From NCBI GenBank assembly GCA_903871545.1, contig CAIQHG010000054.1, positions 1-60,964 on the forward strand: a stretch of DNA of 60,964 bases, read 5' to 3'. The notes under the pieces are model-generated. The model had not been told where the DNA came from. It worked only from the letters and a program-made list of their open reading frames with translations, and ran no database searches. The DNA is from an uncultured Burkholderiales bacterium. GTDB lineage: Bacteria; Pseudomonadota; Gammaproteobacteria; Burkholderiales; Burkholderiaceae_C. Below, in pieces: positions 15,638 to 25,469 of the stretch; positions within the stretch are counted from its first letter, which is position 1, and each line of letters begins with the position of its first letter. The translations under genes were made by a program, and so were the position numbers.

Positions 15638-17988
15638 GCAAATTAGGCCCCTCCTCGACTCAGTATGAAAAAAATAAGGACGCTTATAAACCCATGGGGT
15701 ATCCCCATGTTCATGAAAGTGCTTGCGCCCAAGTCAGTGGTTCGGCTGTCTATGTGGACGACATTGAGGAGATAAAGGGAACTCTTTACGCAGCTCCAAT
15801 CATGTCAAAAATTGCTCACGGACAGATTAAAAAAATTAACGTAAAACCAGCCCTAGACTCTGCGGGGGTCAGGGGAGTTGTCCTCTCAAGTGATATCAGG
15901 GGAGATAAAAAGTTTTCTAATTTTGTACATGACGAGCCTATATTTGCAATTGATCATGTTCACCATATTGGACAAGTCATTGGCCTAGTGGTTGCAGACT
16001 CAGTCATGAAAGCTCGCCGTGCTGCAAGGCTCGTTGAATGCGATATAACGCCTCTACCCCACATCCTAAGTGTGGAGCAAGCCCTTCGAGCTAAAAGCTT
16101 TGTCTTGCCACCCGTTTATTTAAAACGCGGAGATTCGGAAAAAACCATCAAAAAAGCAAATCACGTTGTCTCTGGGCAACTGCGCGTTGGCGGTCAAGAG
16201 CACTTTTATTTAGAAGGACAAGTCGCTTACGCAGTGCCCCTTGAGCAATCTCAGTGGCTTATTTACTCAAGCACTCAACACCCAGGTGAGGCACAGCACT
16301 GGGTTGCTCATGCACTGGATGTTGAGTTAAATGCGGTGAAAATTGAGTGCAAGCGAATGGGAGGGGCTTTTGGTGGAAAGGAGACACAGGGCGGACATCT
16401 TGCGGTGTGGGCGAGTTTAGCGGCTTATAAATTCAATTGTCCCGTTAAGATGCGATTGGACAGAGATGAAGATTTTTTAATCACCGGCAAACGCCACCCC
16501 TTTAGCTACAAATACAGGGTTGGGTTTAATGACCAAGGTCTTTTGCAGGGCCTTGATTTGGTCATGGCATCAAACTGCGGCTTTAGTGCAGATCTATCTG
16601 GGCCAGTGGCTGATAGGGCTGTGTTTCACGTTGATAACGCTTACTTCCTTGAGGACGTGAGCATCGCATCTTTTCGGTGCAAGACAAACACCCAAAGTCA
16701 CACAGCTTTTAGAGGATTTGGTGGGCCCCAGGGCATGATTGTGATTGAGCACATCATGGGGGAAATAGCTAGAAAACTAGGATTAGATCCTTTGGAGGTT
16801 AGACATACCAACCTTTACCAGCATCACCTACGAGGAGATAGATGTGTCACTCACTATCAGATGAGGATTGAGGATAATATATTAGAGCCCCTTCTTAAAA
16901 CCCTCGCCAGCACCTCTAACTACAGCGAACGTAGAAAAGAAATTTTTCAGTGGAACAACCGCAACGCCTTAATTAAACGAGGCATCTCAATTACACCGGT
17001 TAAATTTGGAATCTCCTTTACAGCCACACTCTTTAACCAAGCGGGTGCGTTGGTTAACGTCTACACAGACGGTAGTGTTCAAGTCAACCACGGTGGAACC
17101 GAGATGGGTCAGGGCTTAAACACCAAGGTGGCGCAAATTGTGGCCGGCGAACTGGGCTTAACTTTAGACAAAATAAGGGTCACGGCAACCGATACCAGTA
17201 AGATCCCTAATGCCTCCGCTACGGCCGCATCATCTGGGTTTGATTTAAATGGCCGGGCCGCGCAGTTCGCAGCGAGGCAAATTAAAACAAATTTGGCCGC
17301 ATTTGTGAGTGGCCTTGATCAATGCGGAGCGGGGGCTGTGAGCTTTGAGAATTCAAAGATCATCACACCTAAAAGCCAAAGACCCTTCAAAGAAGTTGTT
17401 GAACTAGCCTACGCAAATAGAATACAACTGTGGAGTGATGGGTTTTACAGAACCCCAAAGATTCACTATGATAAAACTACACTAACTGGGCGACCTTTTT
17501 ATTATTTTACTTACGGGGCTGCGTGTACAGAGGTGGCCATTGATACGCTTACGGGTGAGTGCAGAGTCTTGAGAGTTGATATTTTGCAAGACGTGGGTAA
17601 AAGCATTAATCCCGCTATTGACCAAGGACAAATAGAGGGCGGCTTTATTCAAGGAATGGGTTGGCTCACCAATGAGGAATTGGTCTGGAACTCTGAGGGT
17701 TACTTAAGCACGCATGCGCCCTCCACTTACAAAATACCATCAATTGGAGATACCCCAGATCACTTTGTCATTAATCTTTGGACTGAGCCTAATTGCGAGG
17801 ACAACGTGTTTTCTAGTAAAGCAGTAGGAGAACCCCCCTTTATGCTGGCAATTAGTGTTTTCGAAGCCATCAAGGAGGCAATCAGCGCGGCAAGAGAGGA
17901 CTTGATGTTAGATAGCAAGCAAATAGATTTGGTCGCGCCGGCAACGCCCGAAAATATACTAAAGGCGTTGAGAGACACAGACTTTTAA
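15634..17988 (+). CDS. xdhB: Xanthine dehydrogenase, large molybdopterin subunit
   Basis: The molybdenum-cofactor subunit that hydroxylates hypoxanthine and xanthine to urate. 784 residues. Family motifs are visible: GGAFGGKETQ, the substrate-pocket Arg in AFRGFGGPQGM, GGTEMGQG in the cofactor region, and the catalytic glutamate in KAVGEPPFML. It starts within the xdhA stop (ATGA overlap), so translation is coupled. It is convergent with ackA. Confidence 0.93.
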   Translation: MSKLGPSSTQYEKNKDAYKPMGYPHVHESACAQVSGSAVYVDDIEEIKGTLYAAPIMSKIAHGQIKKINVKPALDSAGVRGVVLSSDIRGDKKFSNFVHDEPIFAIDHVHHIGQVIGLVVADSVMKARRAARLVECDITPLPHILSVEQALRAKSFVLPPVYLKRGDSEKTIKKANHVVSGQLRVGGQEHFYLEGQVAYAVPLEQSQWLIYSSTQHPGEAQHWVAHALDVELNAVKIECKRMGGAFGGKETQGGHLAVWASLAAYKFNCPVKMRLDRDEDFLITGKRHPFSYKYRVGFNDQGLLQGLDLVMASNCGFSADLSGPVADRAVFHVDNAYFLEDVSIASFRCKTNTQSHTAFRGFGGPQGMIVIEHIMGEIARKLGLDPLEVRHTNLYQHHLRGDRCVTHYQMRIEDNILEPLLKTLASTSNYSERRKEIFQWNNRNALIKRGISITPVKFGISFTATLFNQAGALVNVYTDGSVQVNHGGTEMGQGLNTKVAQIVAGELGLTLDKIRVTATDTSKIPNASATAASSGFDLNGRAAQFAARQIKTNLAAFVSGLDQCGAGAVSFENSKIITPKSQRPFKEVVELAYANRIQLWSDGFYRTPKIHYDKTTLTGRPFYYFTYGAACTEVAIDTLTGECRVLRVDILQDVGKSINPAIDQGQIEGGFIQGMGWLTNEELVWNSEGYLSTHAPSTYKIPSIGDTPDHFVINLWTEPNCEDNVFSSKAVGEPPFMLAISVFEAIKEAISAAREDLMLDSKQIDLVAPATPENILKALRDTDF

Positions 17989-18025
17989 TCTCTTTACACT
18001 GAACTCTTTATATTTATTTATAGAC

Positions 18026-19249
18026 TTAGCATTCTGTAAGCGCTAACGCGTCCTGTGCGGCTACACGGCCTTCATCAGTTGGGATGACCCAAACTTGGAC
18101 GCGGCTAAGCTTTGAATGAATGCTCATTGATTGATTGGCACAGGCCGCAAGGTTTAAATCTTCATCAACAATGATTCCAAGCCACGATAATCTTTCACAG
18201 ACAGCACTCCTGAGTTTGCTATCATGTTCCCCAATCCCCCCCGTAAAGCATATTAGATCGACCCCCCCAAGTACGGCCACCAAGGCGCCCATCTCCTTGA
18301 TCACACGGTATTCAAAAAGTTCTAAGGCAAATTGGGCTTTAGGGTCTTTTGATAGTCTAAGTGTGCGAACATCTGCGCTGATTCCAGAAACGCCGAGTAG
18401 ACCGCTTTGTTTGTAAAGCATGGTCTCAATATCTTTTTCAGTCTTGCCTTGACTCAAAAGATAGAGCAAAACCCCAGGATCAAGTGCTCCACAACGAGTC
18501 CCCATCATCAGTCCATCAAGAGCGGAAAAACCCATGGTGGTGGCCACACTTTGATGGCCCTTTGTTGCGCACAAACTTGCGCCGTTTCCAAGGTGCGCAA
18601 GCACGGCTCGTCCTGCGCTTAAAGCGCTGAGCTGAGTCAGTTGAGTTATTACGTACTGATAGGATAATCCGTGAAAGCCGTACCTTCTCACCCCTAACAG
18701 GGTGAGCTCGTTTGAGATACCAAATGTGGTGTCCAACAATGGCAAAGTGGCATGAAAACTCGTATCAAAGCAAGCAATTTGAGGGATTAGTGGAAAACTT
18801 CTTTGAAACGCTTCAATTCCTGCTAAGTTATGAGGTTGATGCAAAGGGGCTAAGGAATTTAATTTCCGAAGACTGAGCATGACTTTTGAATCTACGATCA
18901 CACTTCTTAAATAACTGGCCCCTCCGTGAACCACCCTATGAGCTACGGCTTGTAATTGAGTCGTATTTACACCTTCAATCTGTATTTCTGTTGCAATCAA
19001 TTGCTTTAGCACCGTAATTGCTTGATCAAACGGATCGCAGGCATGAGGGACTTGTATGTCTCGTCTTACCTCTGCCCCTTCACTTAATGTATATTTTAGA
19101 GTTATGGTTTTATTTTTTGAGCTCGATGCGCCCACCTCTAAGTGTTCAAACTGCCCCGACAACAATGCACTCTGTAAACGCGTCTTAACGGCGATATAAA
19201 GAGCAAATTTAAGACTAGATGAGCCCGCATTGATGGATAGGATGGTCAT
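18026..19249 (-). CDS. ackA: Acetate kinase
   Basis: Reversibly converts acetyl phosphate and ADP to acetate and ATP. 407 aa, standard size. Signatures: INAGSSSLKF at the N-terminus, RVVHGG, CFDTSFHATLP with the catalytic aspartate, GFHGLSY, and AHLGNGASLCA in the nucleotide-binding part. It starts 14 bases after the maoC-pta stop, so it is the last gene of a fabI / maoC-pta / ackA unit. It provides the second step for acyl phosphate made by the upstream fusion. Confidence 0.95.
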   Translation of the reverse strand: MTILSINAGSSSLKFALYIAVKTRLQSALLSGQFEHLEVGASSSKNKTITLKYTLSEGAEVRRDIQVPHACDPFDQAITVLKQLIATEIQIEGVNTTQLQAVAHRVVHGGASYLRSVIVDSKVMLSLRKLNSLAPLHQPHNLAGIEAFQRSFPLIPQIACFDTSFHATLPLLDTTFGISNELTLLGVRRYGFHGLSYQYVITQLTQLSALSAGRAVLAHLGNGASLCATKGHQSVATTMGFSALDGLMMGTRCGALDPGVLLYLLSQGKTEKDIETMLYKQSGLLGVSGISADVRTLRLSKDPKAQFALELFEYRVIKEMGALVAVLGGVDLICFTGGIGEHDSKLRSAVCERLSWLGIIVDEDLNLAACANQSMSIHSKLSRVQVWVIPTDEGRVAAQDALALTEC

Positions 19250-19263
19250 TTATGAAACCCCTT

Positions 19264-20679
19264 TTAGATGGGATTTTTAAGGTAATGGTGAGCACAAAGT
19301 TTTGCCAACAAAGCAGAGGCGCTCCTGGTTCGAGCACTATCGGCCCTGCTCGTCAGGGCAATTGGCACTCCGGCGCCCAGAACAATACCGCAAGCAGTAG
19401 CACCCCCCAAATATTCGAGTTGTTTGGCCATCATATTTCCAGACTCCAAATCTGGGGCCAAAAGTATATCGGCCTGGCCAAGCACGGGAGAGTTGATGTG
19501 TTTGAGCTGAAGGGCGTGGGGAGATATTGCATTATCAAAAGCCAGCGGGCCATCCAAGATCGCACCCGTGATTTGCCCCCTCTCTGCCATTTTGCAAAGG
19601 GCTGCCGCATCAAGGGTAGCAGGCATATGAGGATTCACAGTTTCCACGGCCGCCAACAAAGCCACTTTGGGTAGTTCTGTACCTAAAATATGGGCTAAGG
19701 AAATAGCATTTTGAACAATATCTTTTTTATCCATTAAGTCTGGAGAAATGTTCAAAGCCGCATCGGTGATAAAAAGTGGCTTTGAGTACATCGGCGCATC
19801 GAATCTAAACACATGGGACATACGTCTTGCAGTTCTGAGCTTGGGTTGAGCAAGCACGGCTTGAATCAACTCATCGGTATGCAAACTACCCTTCATAAGA
19901 GTCTGAAGTTGCCCCTCTGCGGCCATCTGCGCACCTAAACTGGCAGACGCATGGCTGTGGGTAGCGTCTTTAAGTGAAATACCGTCAAGCTCTATGCCAA
20001 GTGATTCAGCCAGTGAGCGGATCCTTCTCTCTGGCCCAATTAACAAAGCCTCTATAAGACCACTGTGATGTGCTTGTAAAGCGCCTTGCAAAGACTCTTC
20101 ATCACAGGGGTGAATTACCCCGCATTTAACAGGATCAAGACTCGATCCAAGATTGATAAGCTCACGATGCCTCGCCTCTGGGTCAAAAAGCGTGATTTGA
20201 GGGGCATTGATGCGCCGCATTTTTAAAGTTTGGACTGGAGCCAAAACCCTGGCAACGCCAGACATAACTTTTGCGCCCTCTTGGTTAACAATCAAACAAT
20301 CGAGCTCTATGGATTTTTGTAGATCGTCTTTTGATACACATGTCACACTCACAGTGACAGTGTCTGCGATATGGATGGGCCTAGAGAAGTGCAGTTTTTG
20401 GTCCAAATAGATAGTTCCAGGCCCGGGGTAAGTCGTACCCAAAATACTGGAGATCAAAGCGCCCCCCCACATGCCGTGAGCAATCACACCGTGGAATAAA
20501 GATGAATTCGCATAATTGGGGTCTAAATGGGCCGGGTTAGTGTCTCCCGAGACCGCAGCAAAGGCTTGAATATCCGCCGGGGTTAAGGTGCGAATGAGTT
20601 GAGCCGTGTCACCCACACTAATTTCATCATAGGAGTAACTTACCATCCATTCAGGGTCTGTGTTGATTGAGGTTCTCAT
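19264..20679 (-). CDS. Fused MaoC hydratase / phosphate acyltransferase
   Basis: The N-terminal MaoC-like domain (about 1-145; SGDTNPAHLDPNYANSS holds the Asp/His hydratase pair) is joined to a phosphate acetyl/butyryltransferase domain (about 170-471). Such fusions are usually annotated bifunctional enoyl-CoA hydratase/phosphate acetyltransferase. The acyl-CoA to acyl-phosphate step feeds the adjacent acetate kinase. I start at ATG 20679 because MaoC homology begins soon after; 10 further in-frame codons lie upstream. Confidence 0.88.
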   Translation of the reverse strand: MRTSINTDPEWMVSYSYDEISVGDTAQLIRTLTPADIQAFAAVSGDTNPAHLDPNYANSSLFHGVIAHGMWGGALISSILGTTYPGPGTIYLDQKLHFSRPIHIADTVTVSVTCVSKDDLQKSIELDCLIVNQEGAKVMSGVARVLAPVQTLKMRRINAPQITLFDPEARHRELINLGSSLDPVKCGVIHPCDEESLQGALQAHHSGLIEALLIGPERRIRSLAESLGIELDGISLKDATHSHASASLGAQMAAEGQLQTLMKGSLHTDELIQAVLAQPKLRTARRMSHVFRFDAPMYSKPLFITDAALNISPDLMDKKDIVQNAISLAHILGTELPKVALLAAVETVNPHMPATLDAAALCKMAERGQITGAILDGPLAFDNAISPHALQLKHINSPVLGQADILLAPDLESGNMMAKQLEYLGGATACGIVLGAGVPIALTSRADSARTRSASALLAKLCAHHYLKNPI

Positions 20680-20749
20680 AATTTTAAAAAATTTGATTGT
20701 CCTTAGCAATTAATGGACAAGAAAACATGGCGCTAAAAAAGGGGACAAC

Positions 20750-21529
20750 TTAATCTACAGCGTGCGTGCCTGCATCTACGAAAATGGTTTGGCCTGTCAT
20801 ACCACTTGAGGCATCCGAGCACAGAAAAACGCATAAATCCGAGACCTCTTGTAAGGTTGCCAAACGCTTTAAAGGGGCCTTAATTGCAGAGCTCCTCATC
20901 AACTCAGACAACCCCTCAATGCCTGAGGCCGCCCGGGTCAAAAGTGGCCCAGGCGATACCGCGTGAACTCTGATTCCATTTGGTCCCAGCTCTGCCGCCA
21001 AATAACGCACCATTGATTCAAGGGCCGCTTTTACAGGCCCCATGATGCCGTAGTGCGGCACCACCTCTGAGGACCCGAGGTAGGTCATAGCAAGCATGCT
21101 GCCGCCTCGGTTCATGTGGGGGGAGCATAATTTTGCAAATCTTGCAAAAGAGTGACAAGATACGTCCATGGCTCTTGCAAATCCAGGTGCAGAGCTGTCA
21201 ACGACTTTCCCGTGCAAGTCTTCAAGTGGAGCGAAAGCAATGGAGTGGATCACAAAATCGAAAGAACCCAAAGTATCAAGCCCCACTTGAACGAAATGCT
21301 CAAGTTCAATGGGCGACTCCACATTACAGTTAACCAGTTTAATGTCCAGTGGGTTAGTGAGGTGCTCTACGTGGGCTCTTGCCTTATCATTTAGGCAAGA
21401 AGCTACCACTTTGGCCCCACAAGTGACCATCTCTTTTGCACAGCCCCATGCTATGCTTTGCTCATTGGCAATTCCTAAAATGAGGCCTTTTTTACCTTCT
21501 AACAGATGTGGGCTGTATTTTGAGCTCAT
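20750..21529 (-). CDS. fabI: Enoyl-[acyl-carrier-protein] reductase (NADH)
   Basis: Reduces trans-2-enoyl-ACP in the last step of each fatty-acid elongation cycle. The N-terminal nucleotide fold has LILGIANEQSIAWG, the FabI form of the Gly-rich motif. The active site is Tyr-X6-Lys in HYGIMGPVKAA. 259 aa fits the family. It is the first gene of the cluster with the MaoC-phosphotransacylase and ackA, about 70 bases before the fusion's start. Confidence 0.93.
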   Translation of the reverse strand: MSSKYSPHLLEGKKGLILGIANEQSIAWGCAKEMVTCGAKVVASCLNDKARAHVEHLTNPLDIKLVNCNVESPIELEHFVQVGLDTLGSFDFVIHSIAFAPLEDLHGKVVDSSAPGFARAMDVSCHSFARFAKLCSPHMNRGGSMLAMTYLGSSEVVPHYGIMGPVKAALESMVRYLAAELGPNGIRVHAVSPGPLLTRAASGIEGLSELMRSSAIKAPLKRLATLQEVSDLCVFLCSDASSGMTGQTIFVDAGTHAVD

Positions 21530-21678
21530 TGCGATATTAAAGTTGTTTGTTTGGGTGAATTTTAAAGAAATATAACCTCATGCCGATATTAACTAAAATA
21601 ATTGAACTTGAGATGAATAAAATTTTGCTGTAAAGAGTTTTTTAAATGTTTCAAAAAAATGACTAATCCGAGGCTCGA

Positions 21679-21960
21679 ATGAAAGCTGTGTGGCGTGACC
21701 AAATAATTGCCGAGAGTGAGGACACTTTGTTATTGGAGGGAAATCATTATTTCCCCCCTGAATCGGTGGATAAGAATTTCATCACATTCAGCAATCACAA
21801 ATCAAATTGCCCATGGAAGGGGATTGCAAACTACTATTCACTCATTGTAAAGGGCGAGATGCTCACAGATGCTGCGTGGTTTTATGCTGAGCCCAAAGAG
21901 GGTGCAACCCATATCAAAAATTATGTTGCATTTTGGAAAGAGGTAAAGGTTACCCAGTAG
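21679..21960 (+). CDS. DUF427 domain protein
   Basis: 93 residues matching the small DUF427 family: MKAVWRDQIIAESEDT at the start, HYFPPESV, TFSNHKSNCPWKGIANYYSL in the middle and AAWFYAEPKEGA. These small single-domain beta proteins are widespread in bacteria and fungi and their biochemical role is unknown. Single gene; no membrane segment. Confidence 0.85.
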   Translation: MKAVWRDQIIAESEDTLLLEGNHYFPPESVDKNFITFSNHKSNCPWKGIANYYSLIVKGEMLTDAAWFYAEPKEGATHIKNYVAFWKEVKVTQ

Positions 21961-22092
21961 TCAAAATTAACTAACCAACGGATTGTTTTTGCAATTTCCC
22001 AATCGGTAGAAAATATTGCAAAAAAGAGGTATTTTTACTAGAATGACACTCCCGCTTTAACCAATTTTTTATTAGTCAGCGACGCCCTATCT

Positions 22093-22716
22093 ATGAAATC
22101 AGTTGTGGTCATGAATCCAAAAGGAGGGGTGGGTAAATCCACTTTATCCACCAACATTGCGGGCTATTTTGCAAAGAGTCAACACAATGTCATTTTAGGA
22201 GATGCGGATGTTCAGCAATCCTCAAAAAAATGGCTTCTCAATAGGCCCGGGACTCTACCCACCATTAACTCATGGGACCACCCCGCAGATCTTGTTATAA
22301 CTGCCAAGGCACCTCCCAGTACCACGCATATTGTGATTGATACACCTGCGAGCATTTCTGGATGGCGTTTAGAAAAATTAATTGAACGTGCAGACAAAAT
22401 TGTGGTCCCACTGCAGCCTAATTTCTTTGATATTCACGCCACTTATGACTTCATTCAGTATTTAAAAAGTAAGGCCCAAAGGGACCAGAATAAAGTTCAA
22501 GTCATTGCCATGAGGGTGAACCCACGAACTAAATCTTGGACTCAGCTGATGGACTTTGCAGAAAAGATGAACATATTTTTGCTCACCTACATCAGGGATA
22601 CCCAAAACTATAGCAAGTTCTCTAACCAAGGGATCACACTTTTCGATGCAAATGTGTCTTCTTTCCCAAGTGATTATGAACAATGGGGCCCACTTTGCGA
22701 ATGGCTAGATAGCTGA
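22093..22716 (+). CDS. Orphan ParA/MinD-family ATPase
   Basis: 207 residues with the deviant Walker A motif NPKGGVGKST at residues 8-17, ADVQQSS (switch I) and IDTPAS (switch II/Walker B). It is a small ParA without an N-terminal DNA-binding domain and with no parB nearby, so it is not an obvious chromosome-partition gene. Orphan ParA proteins place chemoreceptors, storage granules or secretion machines; the cargo is unknown here. No strong Shine-Dalgarno precedes the ATG, but the fold begins immediately after it. Confidence 0.85.
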   Translation: MKSVVVMNPKGGVGKSTLSTNIAGYFAKSQHNVILGDADVQQSSKKWLLNRPGTLPTINSWDHPADLVITAKAPPSTTHIVIDTPASISGWRLEKLIERADKIVVPLQPNFFDIHATYDFIQYLKSKAQRDQNKVQVIAMRVNPRTKSWTQLMDFAEKMNIFLLTYIRDTQNYSKFSNQGITLFDANVSSFPSDYEQWGPLCEWLDS

Positions 22717-22894
22717 CAAATGCAAATCCTAAGATAATGCTTCTACACCTAAAGTGTGTTTTAAAGGGCTTTCTAAGATTAAAAGGCAAAAAAGTTAATA
22801 CTAAAGTATAATTACATACTTTCCCTTCCCTCTGCCAAAGTCAAAGTCAAAGCTATTCAATGCTTTATATTTCTTTTATTTTTTCGTCAACATT

Positions 22895-23233
22895 ATGAAA
22901 ATTAGTTCACTCACCGTCTACAAAATATTAACCACACTGACAACTGTCTTGGCGCTTGGAGCCGGGGGAGTTACCTATTTTTCTTACAAACTCTCTCAAC
23001 AAGCCCAAAGCGCTCTTTCCCAGCAAAGTGAAGAGCTCAATAGTGCAGGAGCAAAAATAAAAGAACTGGAAGAAAAAGTAAAAGACTTGGAGAATCAGAA
23101 CTCAGAATCCACTGCTTCCTTAGACAAATTTTCTAATTCAAACAAAGAGCTTACTACCCAACTTGAGCAACTCAATAAACAACTCTCTGAGCTTGAGGCC
23201 CTGCAAAAGAAAGCTAAATCTAAAGCCAAATAA
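22895..23233 (+). CDS. Small membrane-anchored coiled-coil protein
   Basis: 112 residues: one N-terminal transmembrane or signal-anchor segment (about 9-31) followed by a continuous heptad-type coiled coil rich in Gln, Glu, Lys and Leu (about 33-108). The predicted layout is an inner-membrane anchor with a periplasmic rod. Lys-rich C-terminus. I recognise no family, and similarity to other coiled coils would be non-specific. Confidence 0.6.
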   Translation: MKISSLTVYKILTTLTTVLALGAGGVTYFSYKLSQQAQSALSQQSEELNSAGAKIKELEEKVKDLENQNSESTASLDKFSNSNKELTTQLEQLNKQLSELEALQKKAKSKAK

Positions 23234-23337
23234 AAAACTTAACCCAAACCCATTGCAAATGATCTGCAGGATATGCAGATAGAAAAAGTTTGTTGAATCG
23301 AAAAAGACGAATTGAACTAGATTCTCTTTATGGCCAA

Positions 23338-23673
23338 TCACCAAGTCATTTTTATGGTGTTTAACCTAAGTTCTGTCTTCTCAGGCGTCCATCCTTTTGA
23401 GACCATACAAGATTCGAAAGGATTTTTGTATTGCAAAGACTGAGGGGTGTTCAATTCATTGGGTTTAACTGAGTCTTTAGCAGTCAACTCCGCATTGACG
23501 AGCTCTTGATTGCACTGGGAGCTATCCGTTGAATAATCTCCCCCTTGTTTCACATAGTTGGTCTGAGTTGCGCACCCACCCACCCAGACAAGGGCAAAGA
23601 CCGTTACTAGGCTAAATGCCCTTAAATTTTGAGACCTGGGGAGATTTGAAATATCAAAGAGCTTAGAGGTCAT
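23338..23673 (-). CDS. Small lipoprotein of unknown function
   Basis: About 111 aa from the ATG at 23673, which gives an N-terminal hydrophobic signal ending in a lipobox (VWVGGCATQT). The mature part has two further Cys that could pair (SQCNQEL and ESCMVSKGW). The C-terminal CMVSKGW segment resembles the end of many small proteobacterial outer-membrane lipoproteins. No known function. It lies downstream of a terminator that ends the previous minus-strand gene, so it needs its own promoter. Confidence 0.65.
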   Translation of the reverse strand: MTSKLFDISNLPRSQNLRAFSLVTVFALVWVGGCATQTNYVKQGGDYSTDSSQCNQELVNAELTAKDSVKPNELNTPQSLQYKNPFESCMVSKGWTPEKTELRLNTIKMTW

Positions 23674-23719
23674 AAAGGTATCCAAATTACTGTTACTAAC
23701 ACGCTCACAGTATAAGCCA

Positions 23720-23765
23720 TACGAAAAATTACGCCCCAACAGACCAAATATCCGTTGGGGCGTAA
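23720..23765 (-). terminator. Strong terminator of the substrate-binding protein gene
   Basis: A perfect 12-bp stem, TTACGCCCCAAC (23729-23740) with GTTGGGGCGTAA (23754-23765), is followed on the minus strand by a T-run. It lies about 85 bases after the substrate-binding protein stop codon. Confidence 0.85.
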
Positions 23766-23849
23766 TGAGTTAATGAGCTGTATTTATTTTTAAAACTTTA
23801 GAAAAAAAGAAATAGAGACCCTTTAGTTGGTATTTAAAAAAATAAACTC

Positions 23850-25058
23850 TTATTTCCAAAGAGCACATTTAGACTCAGATTTGACTGTGAAAATTTCATC
23901 CCCGGGGAGTTTCTTAACGACTTTAAAGTAATCCCAGGGTTTGACCGATTCCTCAGGTGTCTTAACTGAAACTAGGTACATATCGTGTATGTAGCTGCCA
24001 TCAGCACGGATTTGACCGGAGCCGTAAAAGTCCTTCATTTTCATGCCTTTCCAAACGCCCATCACAGTATCTGCATCAGCGGTCTTGGCTTTCTCTACGG
24101 CTTTTAAATAGTTCATGGTTGCTGAGTAATCAGCAGCTTGAATAGCAGTTGGCATTCTCTTTGCCTTTTCAAAAAATCGTGCTGCAAATTTTCTGGTCTC
24201 GTCGTTTAAATCCCAGTACCAACTTACAGTCATCAGCATGCCCTGCGTGCTCTTAAGACCCAGTGCATGAATATCCGTGATAAACACCAAAAGGCCAGCA
24301 ACTTTCATCGTTTTATTGATACCGAATTCTTGGGCGGCTTTTACTGCGTTCATCGTATCCGTACTTGCGTTTGCCATTCCCAACACCTGCGCCTTAGAGC
24401 CCTGGGCTTGAAGGAGGAAGGAAGAAAAATCTGAAGCATTCAAGGGATGTTTAACGCTTCCTAGGACTTGACCTCCCTTTGCCTTAATAACTGCAGTCGT
24501 ATCGGCCTCGAGAGCTTGTCCAAACGCATAATCAGCGGTTAAGAAATACCAGCTTTTGCCGCCCTGCTCTAGCACCGCTGTTGCAGTACCCTTTGCCTGC
24601 GCAACTGTGTCATATGCATAATGAACTGTATAGGGTGAGCACTGGGCATTGGTCAGCACGGATGAGCCGGCACCATTGTTAATATAAACGCGTTTTTTTT
24701 CCTGCGCCACACTCGCAGCAGCAAGCGCAGTGCCTGAATTGGTTCCACCAAAAACCAACGTGATTCCGTCCGTATCAATCCACTCGCGCACCTTCGCGGA
24801 GGTGATATCTGGTTTATTTTGATGATCAGCTGATAAAAGCTCAATTGGCATCCCAAGCACTTTCCCACCAAAGTCATCAATCGCCATTTGGATAGCTAGG
24901 GCTCCGTTTTTGCCCTCTGCGTCAGCATATGGTCCTGACATGTCTGTAATAAATCCAATTTTGAACTTGTCTGCAGCCTGAGCATTCATACCCGCGCTCA
25001 TCAACACACCCACACTGAGTACTAAACTAGAGGCAATAATATTTAGATTAAATTTCAT
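23850..25058 (-). CDS. ABC transporter substrate-binding protein (LivK/peripla_BP_6 type)
   Basis: A periplasmic receptor of the branched-chain-amino-acid/amide class, about 402 aa from ATG 25058. The signal peptide ends near AGMNAQAADKFKIG. The mature start FKIGFITDMSGPYADAEGKN and the second-lobe signals (FLTADYAFGQALE, KVAGLLVFITDIHALG) are typical. No permease or ATPase gene is adjacent and a terminator follows, so it is an orphan receptor. Ligands of this class in Burkholderiales range from amino acids to aromatic acids and urea; none is indicated. Confidence 0.88.
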   Translation of the reverse strand: MKFNLNIIASSLVLSVGVLMSAGMNAQAADKFKIGFITDMSGPYADAEGKNGALAIQMAIDDFGGKVLGMPIELLSADHQNKPDITSAKVREWIDTDGITLVFGGTNSGTALAAASVAQEKKRVYINNGAGSSVLTNAQCSPYTVHYAYDTVAQAKGTATAVLEQGGKSWYFLTADYAFGQALEADTTAVIKAKGGQVLGSVKHPLNASDFSSFLLQAQGSKAQVLGMANASTDTMNAVKAAQEFGINKTMKVAGLLVFITDIHALGLKSTQGMLMTVSWYWDLNDETRKFAARFFEKAKRMPTAIQAADYSATMNYLKAVEKAKTADADTVMGVWKGMKMKDFYGSGQIRADGSYIHDMYLVSVKTPEESVKPWDYFKVVKKLPGDEIFTVKSESKCALWK

Positions 25059-25212
25059 GATTAATTTCCCTGCAACTTTCAAGTAATAAAAACAAAAAAA
25101 CGTTTTGGACAAACTGCTCTAATATCCCTTAAAAAAACAGTTTGTCAATAAGTGTTTAAATTGTAAGTGTAAAGTAAATAGCCCCTGCTGAGGGAACATG
25201 TCCTTTTGCTTT

Positions 25213-25449
25213 TTATTTCTGAGCTCTTAACAAGGCAGCACGAATTCTGTCAATTGTTTCTGGTAAGGGCGCACTCAAAGGGACATCTAAGCCAAGACTG
25301 CGCCCTATGGCGTTGACTCTTGCAGCGTTTAAAGGTATTCCCCCCTTATCGATGGCCTCAATGAGCGATCTAGCCCTGTCAATATCGGTTGGGTTTTGTT
25401 TTTTTTTGAAAAAAAATTTAAACAATTTATGATGACTTTTTGAGCTCAA
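25213..25449 (-). CDS. Small hypothetical protein
   Basis: 78 residues starting at TTG 25449. A basic, Phe-rich N-terminus (KFFFKKKQ) is followed by ARSLIEAIDKGGIPLNAARV and a helix ending the protein. The second half reads like a conserved small helical domain that I have seen in Burkholderiales but cannot name. No clear ribosome site supports the TTG. A large dyad with an FNR-like core lies about 20-52 bases upstream. Confidence 0.5.
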   Translation of the reverse strand: MSSKSHHKLFKFFFKKKQNPTDIDRARSLIEAIDKGGIPLNAARVNAIGRSLGLDVPLSAPLPETIDRIRAALLRAQK

Positions 25450-25469
25450 ATCTTGGAAAATTAACTAAA

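Noticed and set aside
19252..19674. 140-codon plus-strand frame
   Set aside because: Lies opposite the MaoC-phosphotransacylase gene, whose domains are unmistakable.
22093..22716. Plasmid or chromosome partition locus
   Set aside because: There is a ParA-type ATPase but no ParB or parS-like sites next to it.
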